Of a stretch of DNA of 64,000 nt, positions 9,001 through 17,389 are shown piece after piece (position 1 is the stretch's first letter; each line of letters opens with the position of its first letter). The notes below the pieces were generated by a model. The model was given only the letters and a program-made list of their open reading frames with translations. It was not told the origin of the DNA and did no database searches. Source of the stretch: Chitinophaga solisilvae (GTDB lineage: Bacteria; Bacteroidota; Bacteroidia; Chitinophagales; Chitinophagaceae); NCBI RefSeq assembly GCF_009928525.1, contig NZ_JAABOK010000001.1:310001-374000 (forward strand), in the 5' to 3' direction. Position numbers and translations under genes: made by a program.

Positions 9001-10115
9001 CAACTGCCGGCAGCGCCCACAGCGGCAGCTATTACTATAACTTTTCCACGCCGTTTAACGTGAACTTCCCGCTGCCGGATGCCCGGAAATATATCCTGCA
9101 GTACTGGTCATGGGAGAATGGCAAATGGGTGATGAAGCAGCAGAATTATACCGGTCCGCTGAATCTCTCCGGCATCATCGACGATGTACGTGTATTCCCT
9201 GCAGACGCCCTGCTGAGTACATTCAGCCATCATTCACAGGTAGGCAGAACCGCAGAAACAGATCCTTCCGGTAAAACTACCACCTATGAATATGATGGAT
9301 TAGGCCGATTGAGTATTGTGCGGGATGATGATAATAATATTGTGAGCAAGACATGCGTGAATTATTACGGCGGACCAACCGGCTGCCCTGATAACCAGGA
9401 ATACAGCAATGCCGCATATACGCAGACTTTCACCAGAAATAACTGCCCGGCAGGATATGCACCTGGCAGCGTAGCCTACACAGTTAACGCAGGTACCTAT
9501 ACTTCCACTATCAGCCAGGAAGATGCCAACCAGCTGGCCGTGAACGACGCCATGCTGAAGGGGCAGGCTTATGCCAATGCCAACGGGACCTGTACGCTGA
9601 TTTATTACAGCGTGGCGAAGAGCGGCACCTATACCCGGAATAACTGCCAGCCCGGATTTACCGGTTCCTCCGTTACCTATACGGTTCCTGCCGGCAGGTA
9701 CCAGTCGCTCACCAGCCAGGCAGATGCCGATCAGCAGGCGGTAAACGACGTGAATAACAACGGGCAGACCTATGCCAATAATAACGGGCAGTGTACGACC
9801 TCTCAGGTGATTAAATACGGTTCCATGAATGCGTCGTCCTCTAACTCCGTTACTATTACCACTACGCTGGCAGGAGATATTAACCTCAGCGTGTATGGTG
9901 AACCGGGATATTACTATTCCGTTTACTATACAGTAAGCGGTGCAGCTTCCCGGAACGGTTCCCTTTGTGCATCGCGTACCAGCACTACCTGCTCCAGCCC
10001 GTCCAGCATTACGCTCAGCAATATGCCGGCCGGTACCTACACCATCAGCATATCGCCTACCGGAGGCAATTCTCCGTACAGAACCTTCGGATACAGCTAT
10101 TGGGGAGCGCCATGA
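6090..10115 (+). CDS. Giant secreted YD/RHS-type protein with DUF5977-like repeats and duplicated Cys module
   Basis: A 1341-residue exported protein (signal peptide VLACLCLFLTPTYAQ). Residues about 30-800 are a long beta-rich scaffold like Bacteroidota RHS-associated proteins, starting with NTVAMAATSDVGVDLYTGSL. A YD repeat (TTTYEYDGLGRLSIV) lies near residue 1065. Two DUF5977-like repeats follow at about 1110-1170 and 1178-1237, each with a RNNCPAGY/RNNCQPGF start and a QAYANANG/QTYANNNG end. A separate module with two Cys (CASRSSVTC, CASRTSTTC) and LPNMPAGTYIISIS/LSNMPAGTYTISIS occurs twice, at about 863-947 and 1248-1340. There is no RHS core (GxRxYDPxxGR) and no toxin tail. The protein may be a scaffold or partner for the toxin-bearing RHS protein encoded 63 bp downstream. 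Confidence 0.85.
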   Translation: MPYSVKLLMKLWVLACLCLFLTPTYAQINSSLVLPSPNNRFLGNTVAMAATSDVGVDLYTGSLYANVPICQLTAKDINIPVTLTYVGGKGIKVQDYASQAGLGWIVNAGGSVTRVVRAFPDDQYNGFLGTGRAGQQVAAWKQSGAALPGGFTSLPPTIDGEPDIYFIKTPFFSFQFTFDENGNVVTSNNTGVKIIANNFYNTSNSYNSSFEAIDENGTHYYFGSTSASKENTSTTIFGTSTGGTTTWHLDKIVTFNNKDIATFEYISSPGSTTLNHYVGVVTWDMYGNQNWDTTHPATATVSPRYISKITAGNGTVNFNYAFDRADDPGAGRLTSIVQSRFTRYSQPVTLSTYTLNQSYFGGSSSDGGLLRLRLDGIKVTGNTTTTSSPITLRTFTYNEAHAIANRKAYAQVDLWGYQNYYPPKAYNAFPNNDRNPDLAGTLLGVLTGVTELNGGSWNVTYELNEYNNSGANKTVGGLRVKRLAKTLPTGESVYQDYSYRDNNNLSTGQIFSPSYSIIGYNWGGAIFQVLSECPSLVYDLNGNFVGYSAVKVTEKNGGYAVSTYSNFSDFPDILNYLNSGVQGSVPDVTSSTSYAFKRGMPLSVTVYDAAGNKLTEDLTPLTAYQSLTSPGGQKAWGYKWNTVSFAVGGTSGSNSYNSIYFTPYENYQLTRVIHREYDQLRPGSYIETTTSFTFSPANLRQIKTITSTDSKGKSLVKTLYHPQDTDIPRLAAGEQTVVTALANANNLSAVVHETESRNGISREIHNTFSPMQVGIDQYIYLTKSDLYMGNKAVKKKLYTYDPSTSNVSGEKVEGGKATSYQYAYGGNLPVAVIDNAEDNFTVSTQQTAAYGSLWLNTGPTTATFRNEAAGNIVISAMSSPGETVSVYYSVSGPSNASGTVCASRSSVTCSYPESVTLPNMPAGTYIISISSGGGSATYRGLSYSYNIIKPIFTATRGFYFEGFEDNPNFSATAGSAHSGSYYYNFSTPFNVNFPLPDARKYILQYWSWENGKWVMKQQNYTGPLNLSGIIDDVRVFPADALLSTFSHHSQVGRTAETDPSGKTTTYEYDGLGRLSIVRDDDNNIVSKTCVNYYGGPTGCPDNQEYSNAAYTQTFTRNNCPAGYAPGSVAYTVNAGTYTSTISQEDANQLAVNDAMLKGQAYANANGTCTLIYYSVAKSGTYTRNNCQPGFTGSSVTYTVPAGRYQSLTSQADADQQAVNDVNNNGQTYANNNGQCTTSQVIKYGSMNASSSNSVTITTTLAGDINLSVYGEPGYYYSVYYTVSGAASRNGSLCASRTSTTCSSPSSITLSNMPAGTYTISISPTGGNSPYRTFGYSYWGAP

Positions 10116-10178
10116 GAACGGGAAATACTGACTTAATAACGGTTATGGATATACGATATGTTCCAAACAAATAATATA

Positions 10179-13100
10179 ATGAAAATGAATTTCATCCCAC
10201 ATAAACTACCGGCTGCAGCACTCACGCTGCTGGGGATACTGCTGTTTCCCTTCCTGGCGATGGCCCAGCAGACGCCGCCAGCGCCCTACACATCTTCGTT
10301 TCCGGTGAACAGCGTACGCACCTGGAAACCTAAAATGCCTATATCAAAGGCCACACAGATTGCTACCAGAACAAAGGCAGAAGTACAGCAGGTAACGGAT
10401 TATACCGACGGCTTCGGCAGAAAGCTGCAGCGCGTGGTTAAGCAGGGTACACCCGCCGGCTTCGACCTGGTACAGCCCAGTGTATATGATGCCTACGGCA
10501 GGGAGCAGCTGGAGTATCTGCCCTTTGCCTCCTATGCCAATAACGGCGATTTTAAATCAGATCCTATTCAGCAGCAGGTAGCCTTCTATAATACCTACCT
10601 GGCCGGACAGGCCGGAGAAACCAATCTCGGTACCGGCACACTGAACTGGGCTTACCACGAAAATAGCTTTGAAGCATCGCCGCTGAACAGAACACTTTCC
10701 AGCCTGGCTCCCGGCGCCAGCTGGGTAGGTACACCCACGCACGGCGTTACTTCCCGCAGCGCCACCAACACCGCCGCGGATGCTGTCAGGAAATGGAACA
10801 TCGCCGCCGCCCGCGGCAGCCTGCCCGTTACCGATGGCATCTATGATGCAGGTACGCTCTACAAAAGCATCGTGACGGATGAACAAGGTAACCAGAGCAT
10901 CGAATTCAGAGATAACTACAACCAGCTGATCCTGCGGAAGGCACAGCTCACCGCTGCGGCCGACAATGGCGCCGGCAGCGCACATACCGGCTGGCTGTCT
11001 ACCTATTATGTATACGACGACTATGGCATGTCCCGCTTCATCATTCCGCCGGCAGCCGTTAAACAGATAGACGGAACCTGGACCATTTCCCAGACCCTGG
11101 CAGATGACCTGTGCTATCGCTTTGAATTTGATGAAGCCGGACATATGATCGTGAAGAAAATACCCGGCGCAGCAGAGGCCAGAATGGTATATGACCAGCT
11201 GGACCGCCTCGTGATGCAGCAGGATGGCAACCAGCGCAATCAGCAGAAATGGGAATACTTTAAGTACGATGCACTGGACAGACCCATAGAAGCCGGTCTG
11301 CTCACAGACCCGGCAAACTATAATAACCTTGATTTCCACCGCACCGCAGCAGAAACAAGTACCGCCTACCCGGCAGTAGCCTCCTATACGTCAGAGATGC
11401 TGCGGCAGACATTTTACGACGATTACTCCTGGATGAGCGCCGCCAACTCATCAACACTGCCCGCTACCATCAACACCGGTACAGGCGGAACAGGCAACAG
11501 CAACTTCCTCACTGCCTATAATACTGCGCCGGAATATGCACAACAGCTTATCCAGAGCAGCAAAACAGCCGGTATGCAAACCGGCAGCAAAGTAAAAATC
11601 ATCGGTACAGCTAACCAGTACGAATACACGGTGAAGTTCTACGATGACCGTGGTAATAATATCCAGGTACAGAAAATCAATGTTACCGGCGGTACAGATA
11701 TTGCCACGCGGCAATACAACTGGGAAGGAAAAGTGATCGGCGACCTCGCCACGCAAAATAAGGCAGGCGGCAACCCGCAGACACACTACCTGTTTTCGAA
11801 ACATACCTACGATGCAGACGGAAGGCCGGAGACGATCACCAAACGTATTACCACCGGCAGTATTAACGCTTCCGCAGTTATTGTCTCCCATACTTACAAT
11901 GAACTCGGATTCCCTAAAAAGAAACAGCTGGCCCCCGCCTACAATGGCAACGCCGGACTGGAAAGCCTGAACTATGACTATAACGTGCGCGGATGGCTGC
12001 TGGGCGCTAACAGAACCTATCTGGCCGGTAGCAGTCAGAATTACTTCGGATACGAAGTAGGTTATGATAAACCTGCTTCTTCCGCACCTGGAAACGCCTA
12101 CGCCACCCCGCGGTTCAACGGCAGCTCCGGCGGCGTCACCTGGAAGAGTAAAGGCGACGGCGTCAACAGAAAGCTGGAATTTACCTATGACAAAGGTAAC
12201 AGACTGCTCTCTGCGCCATTCCTGCAGAATTCCAGCGCCTCCACCTGGGATAAAAGCTACATCGACTTCTCTACCGGCAACATTGGGTACGATGTGAACG
12301 GTAATATCACGGCACTCAGCAGAAACGGATTTAAACTGGGTGGCTCAGGTACTGTCGATAACCTGACCTATTCCTACCAGAGCAACAACCTGAGTAACCA
12401 GCTGCGTAATGTGATGGACGTGGCCAATGACCCGCAGAGCAAACTGGGCGACTTTCATTATCCCGCCGGCAAAACAGCTGCGCAGGATGATTATACCTAT
12501 GATGCCAACGGCAATGTGCTGACGGATTACAACAGGGGTATCACCAGCAGTATCGCCTATAATTCCATCGACCTGCCGCAGACCTTCTCCATCGGTACCA
12601 AAGGCGCGCTGACATTCCTGTATAATGCGCTGGGAGAAAAGCTGCAGAAAACCGTAACAGAGAATAACGTTACCATCAAATTCAACAATGTCAGCTATGT
12701 CACCAATGTAACCACCACCACAAAGTATATCAACGGATTTACCTACGGGTCGCTGGCATACAGCAATGCATCGCTGGCATCCCTGCAGTTTACTGACAAG
12801 CTGCTGTATATAAGTCATGAAGAAGGACGTATCCGGGCAGTGTACAATAATGCTGCGGCACCCGCTACGCTGACAGGTTACGTGTTTGATTACTTCCTGA
12901 AAGACCAGCTGGAAAATAACCGCATGGTGCTGACAGATGAAGCGCAGTCAGATATCTATCCTGCAGCCACGCTGGAAAATGCTACCTATAACGGAGGTAC
13001 CGCACAGGCATTTGAATCACAGTTCTATGATATCAAACCAGCCAATATCAGGTCTGCTTCCACGCAGCTGCCATGGCTGGCCAGCGCTAACGGCGGCGTA

Positions 13101-14741
13101 TATCAGAACCAGAACAACAATGGTACGCCGACTAATGGTGTTAACCCTTACAGCAATGTTACCGCCAACAGCGACAAGTTATACCTGCTGAATGGTCAGT
13201 CAGGAGATAAGACCGGCCTGGGTATCACCATCAAGGTGATGGCGGGAGATAAGATATCTCTGTTGTGCAACAGCGTGTGGCATGCTACCGGTACCGCGCC
13301 GGTGTCTTACCCCATTACTTCAACGCTGGCATCTTTTGTGAATGCCTTTGCCGGCACATCCGTTGCTGCCGCAGGGTTACACGGCGGCGGCGCCAATCTC
13401 AGCAGCGTTGCTGCCACCACTACGCCGTTGAATACCATGCTGGGAAGCACGCCCAATCAGCCCAATCCTACCGTAGCACCCAAGGCGGCAATGAACTGGA
13501 TATTGTTCGATAACCAGTTCCGGCCGGTGGCCAATGGTGTAGACCTCGTCAGCAGTACGGCAGATGTGGTGAAACGTCATTCCCTGCTCAGCCAGGCGAT
13601 GACCAAGAGCGGTTATCTCTACATCTATTGCAGTAATGAAAGTAACATCGATGTATATTTTGATAACCTGCAGATTGTCAATAACCGCGGACCACTGCTG
13701 GAAGAAACGCATTTTTATCCGGATGGCCTGACGATGGCCGGAATCAGCGACCGTGCCTGGAATAAGCTGCCTAACCGCTATGGTTACCAGGGCAAAGAAG
13801 CGCAGCAGGAAGAATTCAGTGATGGCTCCGGTCTGGAGATGTATGATTTCGGCGCGAGGTTCTATGATCCGCAGCTCGGACGGTGGCATAGCCCGGATGC
13901 GGTGGAACAGTATGCCAGCCCCTATATGGCAATGGGTAACAATCCGGCCATGTTCGTAGATCCGAACGGCGACGACCTCATTACCATTATTGCGGTGATA
14001 GGCTTTGCAGCATTGTCTTCCGGTTTACAGAAAGGTTTTGCCTATGAATTTGACAATAAGTCGTTCTTCGATGGATTTTGGCGGGGGGCATTAAGTGGCG
14101 CAGCTACAGGAGCATTATCCTTTATCCCCGGCGGCGGTAGTTTTGCCGCACAGGTAGCCATCGCTACCGCGAAAGGCGCAGTATCCGGTGCTATCAACGG
14201 AGCGCTCAGCGGATCGCCCGATACCTGGAAGAGCGTATGGAAAGGACTTAAAACCGGTGCGTTGAATGGCGCTATTTCTTCCACTGCAGCAGCCTCGCTG
14301 GAATCATTCAAGAATATGAAGGCAGGCTACGGATGGGGCACTGATGCCGGCAGAATGAATCATATGATGAAGGAGGTTAACAAAGCTGTCGGCGCTGAAG
14401 CGAAGACATTAGCAGGAAATAAACTCGCCGCCTATGCAGAAGATAAACTGAAGATAGGGAAGGCAGATGTGAAGTTTTCCCTGGAACAGAATACCGTTGG
14501 CAGCAGCAATGTGGGGCAACGCACTATTACCCTGGGACCAGATGCATTCAAACATCATGGCGCCTATCTGCGTAAACTGCTAAAGGCCGAATTCAAATCC
14601 TTTATGAAAGATTTCAAAAACGGATCCAGGCTTACCTCAGAGAAGTCCTTGTTTAATAAAGTCTTTGACAACGTTTTTGAGCATGTTGTAGAGCATCGTA
14701 CGGACTTCGGCAGAGAGGCACTAGGTATCTGGACGCAGTAA
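10179..14741 (+). CDS. RHS repeat-associated core protein with variable C-terminal toxin-like domain
   Basis: About 1520 residues, with a signal peptide directly after the ATG at 10179 (PAAALTLLGILLFPFLAMAQ); an in-frame ATG at 10158 would add seven residues. The N-terminal region (TDYTDGFGRKLQRVVKQG, YDAYGREQLEYLPFAS) matches the DUF6443 type that opens many Bacteroidota RHS proteins. Long YD-type repeats follow. The RHS core is clear: NRYGYQGKE, then MYDFGARFYDPQLGRWHSPD and MGNNPAMFVDPNGDD, near residues 1200-1270. After the core come about 100 residues rich in Gly/Ala hydrophobic helices (a pre-toxin-like segment) and a unique tail of about 150 residues ending EHRTDFGREALGIW. By analogy with polymorphic toxins the tail is the effector; its activity is unknown. 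It is last in the operon and followed at once by a palindrome. Confidence 0.9.
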   Translation: MKMNFIPHKLPAAALTLLGILLFPFLAMAQQTPPAPYTSSFPVNSVRTWKPKMPISKATQIATRTKAEVQQVTDYTDGFGRKLQRVVKQGTPAGFDLVQPSVYDAYGREQLEYLPFASYANNGDFKSDPIQQQVAFYNTYLAGQAGETNLGTGTLNWAYHENSFEASPLNRTLSSLAPGASWVGTPTHGVTSRSATNTAADAVRKWNIAAARGSLPVTDGIYDAGTLYKSIVTDEQGNQSIEFRDNYNQLILRKAQLTAAADNGAGSAHTGWLSTYYVYDDYGMSRFIIPPAAVKQIDGTWTISQTLADDLCYRFEFDEAGHMIVKKIPGAAEARMVYDQLDRLVMQQDGNQRNQQKWEYFKYDALDRPIEAGLLTDPANYNNLDFHRTAAETSTAYPAVASYTSEMLRQTFYDDYSWMSAANSSTLPATINTGTGGTGNSNFLTAYNTAPEYAQQLIQSSKTAGMQTGSKVKIIGTANQYEYTVKFYDDRGNNIQVQKINVTGGTDIATRQYNWEGKVIGDLATQNKAGGNPQTHYLFSKHTYDADGRPETITKRITTGSINASAVIVSHTYNELGFPKKKQLAPAYNGNAGLESLNYDYNVRGWLLGANRTYLAGSSQNYFGYEVGYDKPASSAPGNAYATPRFNGSSGGVTWKSKGDGVNRKLEFTYDKGNRLLSAPFLQNSSASTWDKSYIDFSTGNIGYDVNGNITALSRNGFKLGGSGTVDNLTYSYQSNNLSNQLRNVMDVANDPQSKLGDFHYPAGKTAAQDDYTYDANGNVLTDYNRGITSSIAYNSIDLPQTFSIGTKGALTFLYNALGEKLQKTVTENNVTIKFNNVSYVTNVTTTTKYINGFTYGSLAYSNASLASLQFTDKLLYISHEEGRIRAVYNNAAAPATLTGYVFDYFLKDQLENNRMVLTDEAQSDIYPAATLENATYNGGTAQAFESQFYDIKPANIRSASTQLPWLASANGGVYQNQNNNGTPTNGVNPYSNVTANSDKLYLLNGQSGDKTGLGITIKVMAGDKISLLCNSVWHATGTAPVSYPITSTLASFVNAFAGTSVAAAGLHGGGANLSSVAATTTPLNTMLGSTPNQPNPTVAPKAAMNWILFDNQFRPVANGVDLVSSTADVVKRHSLLSQAMTKSGYLYIYCSNESNIDVYFDNLQIVNNRGPLLEETHFYPDGLTMAGISDRAWNKLPNRYGYQGKEAQQEEFSDGSGLEMYDFGARFYDPQLGRWHSPDAVEQYASPYMAMGNNPAMFVDPNGDDLITIIAVIGFAALSSGLQKGFAYEFDNKSFFDGFWRGALSGAATGALSFIPGGGSFAAQVAIATAKGAVSGAINGALSGSPDTWKSVWKGLKTGALNGAISSTAAASLESFKNMKAGYGWGTDAGRMNHMMKEVNKAVGAEAKTLAGNKLAAYAEDKLKIGKADVKFSLEQNTVGSSNVGQRTITLGPDAFKHHGAYLRKLLKAEFKSFMKDFKNGSRLTSEKSLFNKVFDNVFEHVVEHRTDFGREALGIWTQ

Positions 14742-14858
14742 TTTCATTTGATTATTTGAGATTTAATTATTTAAAAAAATGCAGCGAAGATATACGTATA
14801 TCTTCGCTGCATTTTTTTAAATAACCAAATCTCAAATAATCAAATAATCAAATGAAAT
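14741..14858. repeat. Family B giant palindrome (PAL-1) between convergent genes
   Basis: The palindrome fills the whole gap between two convergent genes and includes the last base of the RHS TAA and the first base of the opposite stop. Its centre is a perfect hairpin (GCAGCGAAGATATAC and its complement) and its outer arms are built of ATTTGATT/ATTTGAG units. The right arm has one extra GATTATTT unit, and one AA/GG position differs. T-runs flank the core on both strands, so it should work as a bidirectional terminator. Confidence 0.9.
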
Positions 14859-16171
14859 CACATTTCTTTAAGGCGCTGGCGCAAATTAGACAGCACATAG
14901 TCCTGTTCTTCCGGGAACCTGGCGGCCAGTTCATGATAGGCGGGCAGGAGGCGTTTGTCAGTAATGCCAGCGAGGGCCTGCAGGGTATTTCTGATAACAT
15001 CATTCGAGGAATCCTTTAAGCCGGCAATAAAAGCATCCAGGTAATCAGCTTTGTTCGGGAGTTTGCCTAAAGTATAAAAAGAAGTGGATCTGATCTCGGC
15101 TTCCGGGTGTTGTGTCATGGGAAGCAGGAGCGGGCCGTAGTCGGTGGCAGTGGCAGATAGCAGGTAGGTGCAGAAGCGGAATGTTTCTGCATCATGGACC
15201 TGTGGCAGCTGCCGGCTGATCGTTTCCAGCCAGTCTGCGCTATTATCTTTTGCATACCACCATACATTCTGTACTACCTCCAGCAGATGGGAGTCACTCA
15301 TAGATAAAAGAAAAGGCCGGGCCTGTGTATAGCTGCATTTCGTTAACAGCTGCAGTAACACAAGACGATGGGCTGTTTCGGCTTGCCGGAAAGCAGTTTC
15401 CAGTTCCGGGAAATATGGTGGCGGAATTGTTTTTTTAACGAGTATGCCCCGGAGACACGCCTTTTTTACAACTGGATCGCTGTCCGCATGATACTGTGCC
15501 AGCAGGGAATCGATGCTGCCGCCCATGGAATAACCGAACCAGGTGGCGTTATCGCTCACCAGGTCGCCGGAAATTATTTCATCGAGCCAGCGTTCGTACC
15601 AGTCGAGGAAATTATTTTCGTAGCAGAACTGAGGCAGATACAGTTCCGGGTTGATATTAATAACACGGCCTGCATGCGGGCCGTTTAAAGCCAGTGCATG
15701 CACAATACCGCATCCCTGAGTGCCTATGGGCAGAATACCTGCATAGATAACAGACATCTCCCGGTAATAATCTTCATCAGAAATATCATCCTGCATGACA
15801 GTGGTGGTGAGTTGTTTCCATTCCTCTGAACTCATCTCCGGATAAATTTTTATGCCGTCCCGCATAGCATCCTCATCGCTCCCCAGTTCACCCACACCGT
15901 CTCCCAGCGGATAGATACCATAATAAGGTCCTGCTGCTGACCGGTTAAAGGATTCGCCACCGTTGCCTATATGTAGCAGAAAGGATTTATAGTCTGCAGG
16001 CAGACTGATCTGATGCTTTTGCTCAAACTCCTGTATTTCCTCCGGGGTAAGCGGACTATCAATAACATAATGATGACTGGTTGCACCAAATACCTTACAG
16101 TCCGTATCCGCTGCTTTCGCCTGCACTAACTTCTCCTTTATGCGCGCTATCTGCGTATCATAATTCCTCAT
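14858..16171 (-). CDS. SMI1/KNR4 (SUKH) domain protein with C-terminal HEAT-like repeats; possible immunity protein
   Basis: A 437-residue soluble protein. Residues about 35-110 carry SUKH hallmarks: LTPEEIQEFEQKHQISLPAD, YKSFLLHIGNGGES and GPYYGIYPLGDG. The SUKH domain continues to about residue 200 (GCGIVHALALNGPHAGRV). From about 230 onward the protein is helical with HEAT/PBS-like units, for example HPEAEIRSTSFYTLGKLPNK and SSNDVIRNTLQALAGI. SUKH proteins are common immunity proteins of RHS-type polymorphic toxins. The gene is convergent with the RHS toxin-like gene, separated only by a palindrome. A link to that toxin is plausible, but opposite orientation is unusual for immunity genes. 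Confidence 0.85.
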   Translation of the reverse strand: MRNYDTQIARIKEKLVQAKAADTDCKVFGATSHHYVIDSPLTPEEIQEFEQKHQISLPADYKSFLLHIGNGGESFNRSAAGPYYGIYPLGDGVGELGSDEDAMRDGIKIYPEMSSEEWKQLTTTVMQDDISDEDYYREMSVIYAGILPIGTQGCGIVHALALNGPHAGRVININPELYLPQFCYENNFLDWYERWLDEIISGDLVSDNATWFGYSMGGSIDSLLAQYHADSDPVVKKACLRGILVKKTIPPPYFPELETAFRQAETAHRLVLLQLLTKCSYTQARPFLLSMSDSHLLEVVQNVWWYAKDNSADWLETISRQLPQVHDAETFRFCTYLLSATATDYGPLLLPMTQHPEAEIRSTSFYTLGKLPNKADYLDAFIAGLKDSSNDVIRNTLQALAGITDKRLLPAYHELAARFPEEQDYVLSNLRQRLKEM

Positions 16172-16180
16172 TTTTTTCCT

Positions 16181-16236
16181 GAGATTTATTATTTAAGATT
16201 TTCCGCCGCCTCCTGATTTTCCTCCTGATGGAGCGG
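16181..16236. repeat. Decayed half of a family B palindrome
   Basis: This stretch repeats, with changes, the left arm of the adjacent element: GAGATTTATTATTTAAGATT followed by CCTCCTGATTTTCCTCCTGATGG. It lacks a matching right arm. It lies just upstream of the SUKH gene start and looks like a remnant of an older copy. Confidence 0.55.
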
Positions 16237-16254
16237 TCGTACGCAAAGTAAGAT

Positions 16255-16410
16255 CATTTGAGATTTTTTTATTTGAGATTTTCTATCTACTCAGGATTTT
16301 CCTCCTGACGGACAGTAGTCTGTTAAATGAGATATATTTTATACACCATCTGTCCGTCAGGAGGAAAATCCTGAGTAGATAGAAAATCTCAAATAAAAAA
16401 ATCTCAAATG
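16255..16410. repeat. Family B giant palindrome (PAL-2), 61-bp perfect arms
   Basis: The left arm 16255-16315 and right arm 16350-16410 are exact reverse complements over 61 bp, with a 34-bp AT-rich spacer. The outer part repeats ATTTGAGATTTTTTT units and the inner part contains CTCAGGATTTTCCTCCTGACGG. The right arm ends 4 bp from the stop codon of the haloalkane dehalogenase gene. Confidence 0.95.
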
Positions 16411-16414
16411 AATA

Positions 16415-17314
16415 TTAAATAGAGAGGATAAACCGCCTCAGAGCTTCACCTATTTCAGCGGGAGAGTCTTCCTGGATATAGTGGATGCCGTTTACGTTGA
16501 CTTCCTGCTGATGGGGCCAGGTGCGGCAGAAATCCAGTGCGCGGCCAACGAGCAGGGCGCCGGGAGTAGCGGTAATCAGGAGTTTGGGGATGTTGCTGGC
16601 TGCCAGCCATTCACCGTAAGCCTGAACGATGGCGGCTATTTCAGGAGGATCATTTTCGATGGGCAGCGACCGCGGAAAAAGGAGTGTAGGGAGTCTGTCT
16701 GCTTCCTCCCGGAAAGGTGCGCGGTAGGCATCCATCTCTTCAGGGGAGAGAGGGCGGATGATACTTTTGGGCAATACCGTTTCTATGAAGAAGTTATCTT
16801 TCATAATCATCTCTTCGCCTTTCGGGGAGCGTAAAGCGCGGAATATGCCATCACGGCCGGCGGGGAAATCGCTCCACAGGCGGGGTTGTACGATCGCCTC
16901 CATATAGGCGATAGCTTTGATCTGCTGCGGGAACCGGAAGGCGCGGTAAAACCCGAGTGCGCTGCCCCAGTCATGCAGCACAAGGGTGATGTTTTCTTTC
17001 AGGCCGACGGCTTCAAACCAGGTGTCCAGGTAGGCGGCATGGTCCGTGAATTCATATTTCTTTTCCGGCGATTTACCGGAGCGGCCCATCCCTGCGAGGT
17101 CCGGAGCCAGGCATCTGCGGTGGCTGCTGAGCCAGGGAATGATATTGCGCCACAGGTAAGAGGAGGTAGGGTTACCGTGAAGAAACACGACCGGGTCGCC
17201 ATGGCCGGTATCTACATAACTGATTTCGGTATCGATACATGTCACTGTTTTCCGGGGCAGCAGATCCACATGACTGATAACAGCAGATGTTGCGGTAGTT
17301 GTTTGCATGTTCAT
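16415..17314 (-). CDS. dhaA: Haloalkane dehalogenase (HLD-II type)
   Basis: A 299-residue alpha/beta hydrolase with the full haloalkane dehalogenase signature, predicted to release halide and an alcohol from haloalkanes. HGNPTSSYLWRN holds the halide-binding Asn48. LVLHDWGSALG gives nucleophile Asp115 and halide-binding Trp116. Glu139 (AYMEAIVQP) is in the catalytic-acid position typical of subfamily II, and His278 (NGIHYIQEDSP) completes the triad. Length is usual for the family and no signal peptide is seen, so it acts in the cytoplasm. It follows the MocR regulator gene by 75 bp on the same strand, so the two may be co-transcribed. The natural substrate cannot be read from sequence. Confidence 0.92.
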   Translation of the reverse strand: MNMQTTTATSAVISHVDLLPRKTVTCIDTEISYVDTGHGDPVVFLHGNPTSSYLWRNIIPWLSSHRRCLAPDLAGMGRSGKSPEKKYEFTDHAAYLDTWFEAVGLKENITLVLHDWGSALGFYRAFRFPQQIKAIAYMEAIVQPRLWSDFPAGRDGIFRALRSPKGEEMIMKDNFFIETVLPKSIIRPLSPEEMDAYRAPFREEADRLPTLLFPRSLPIENDPPEIAAIVQAYGEWLAASNIPKLLITATPGALLVGRALDFCRTWPHQQEVNVNGIHYIQEDSPAEIGEALRRFILSI

Positions 17315-17389
17315 AAATGTTTATGCAGCAAAGCTAACAGGAAGATACCGGTGCGATTATATCCACTTACCGCGAATCAATAAGACCAC

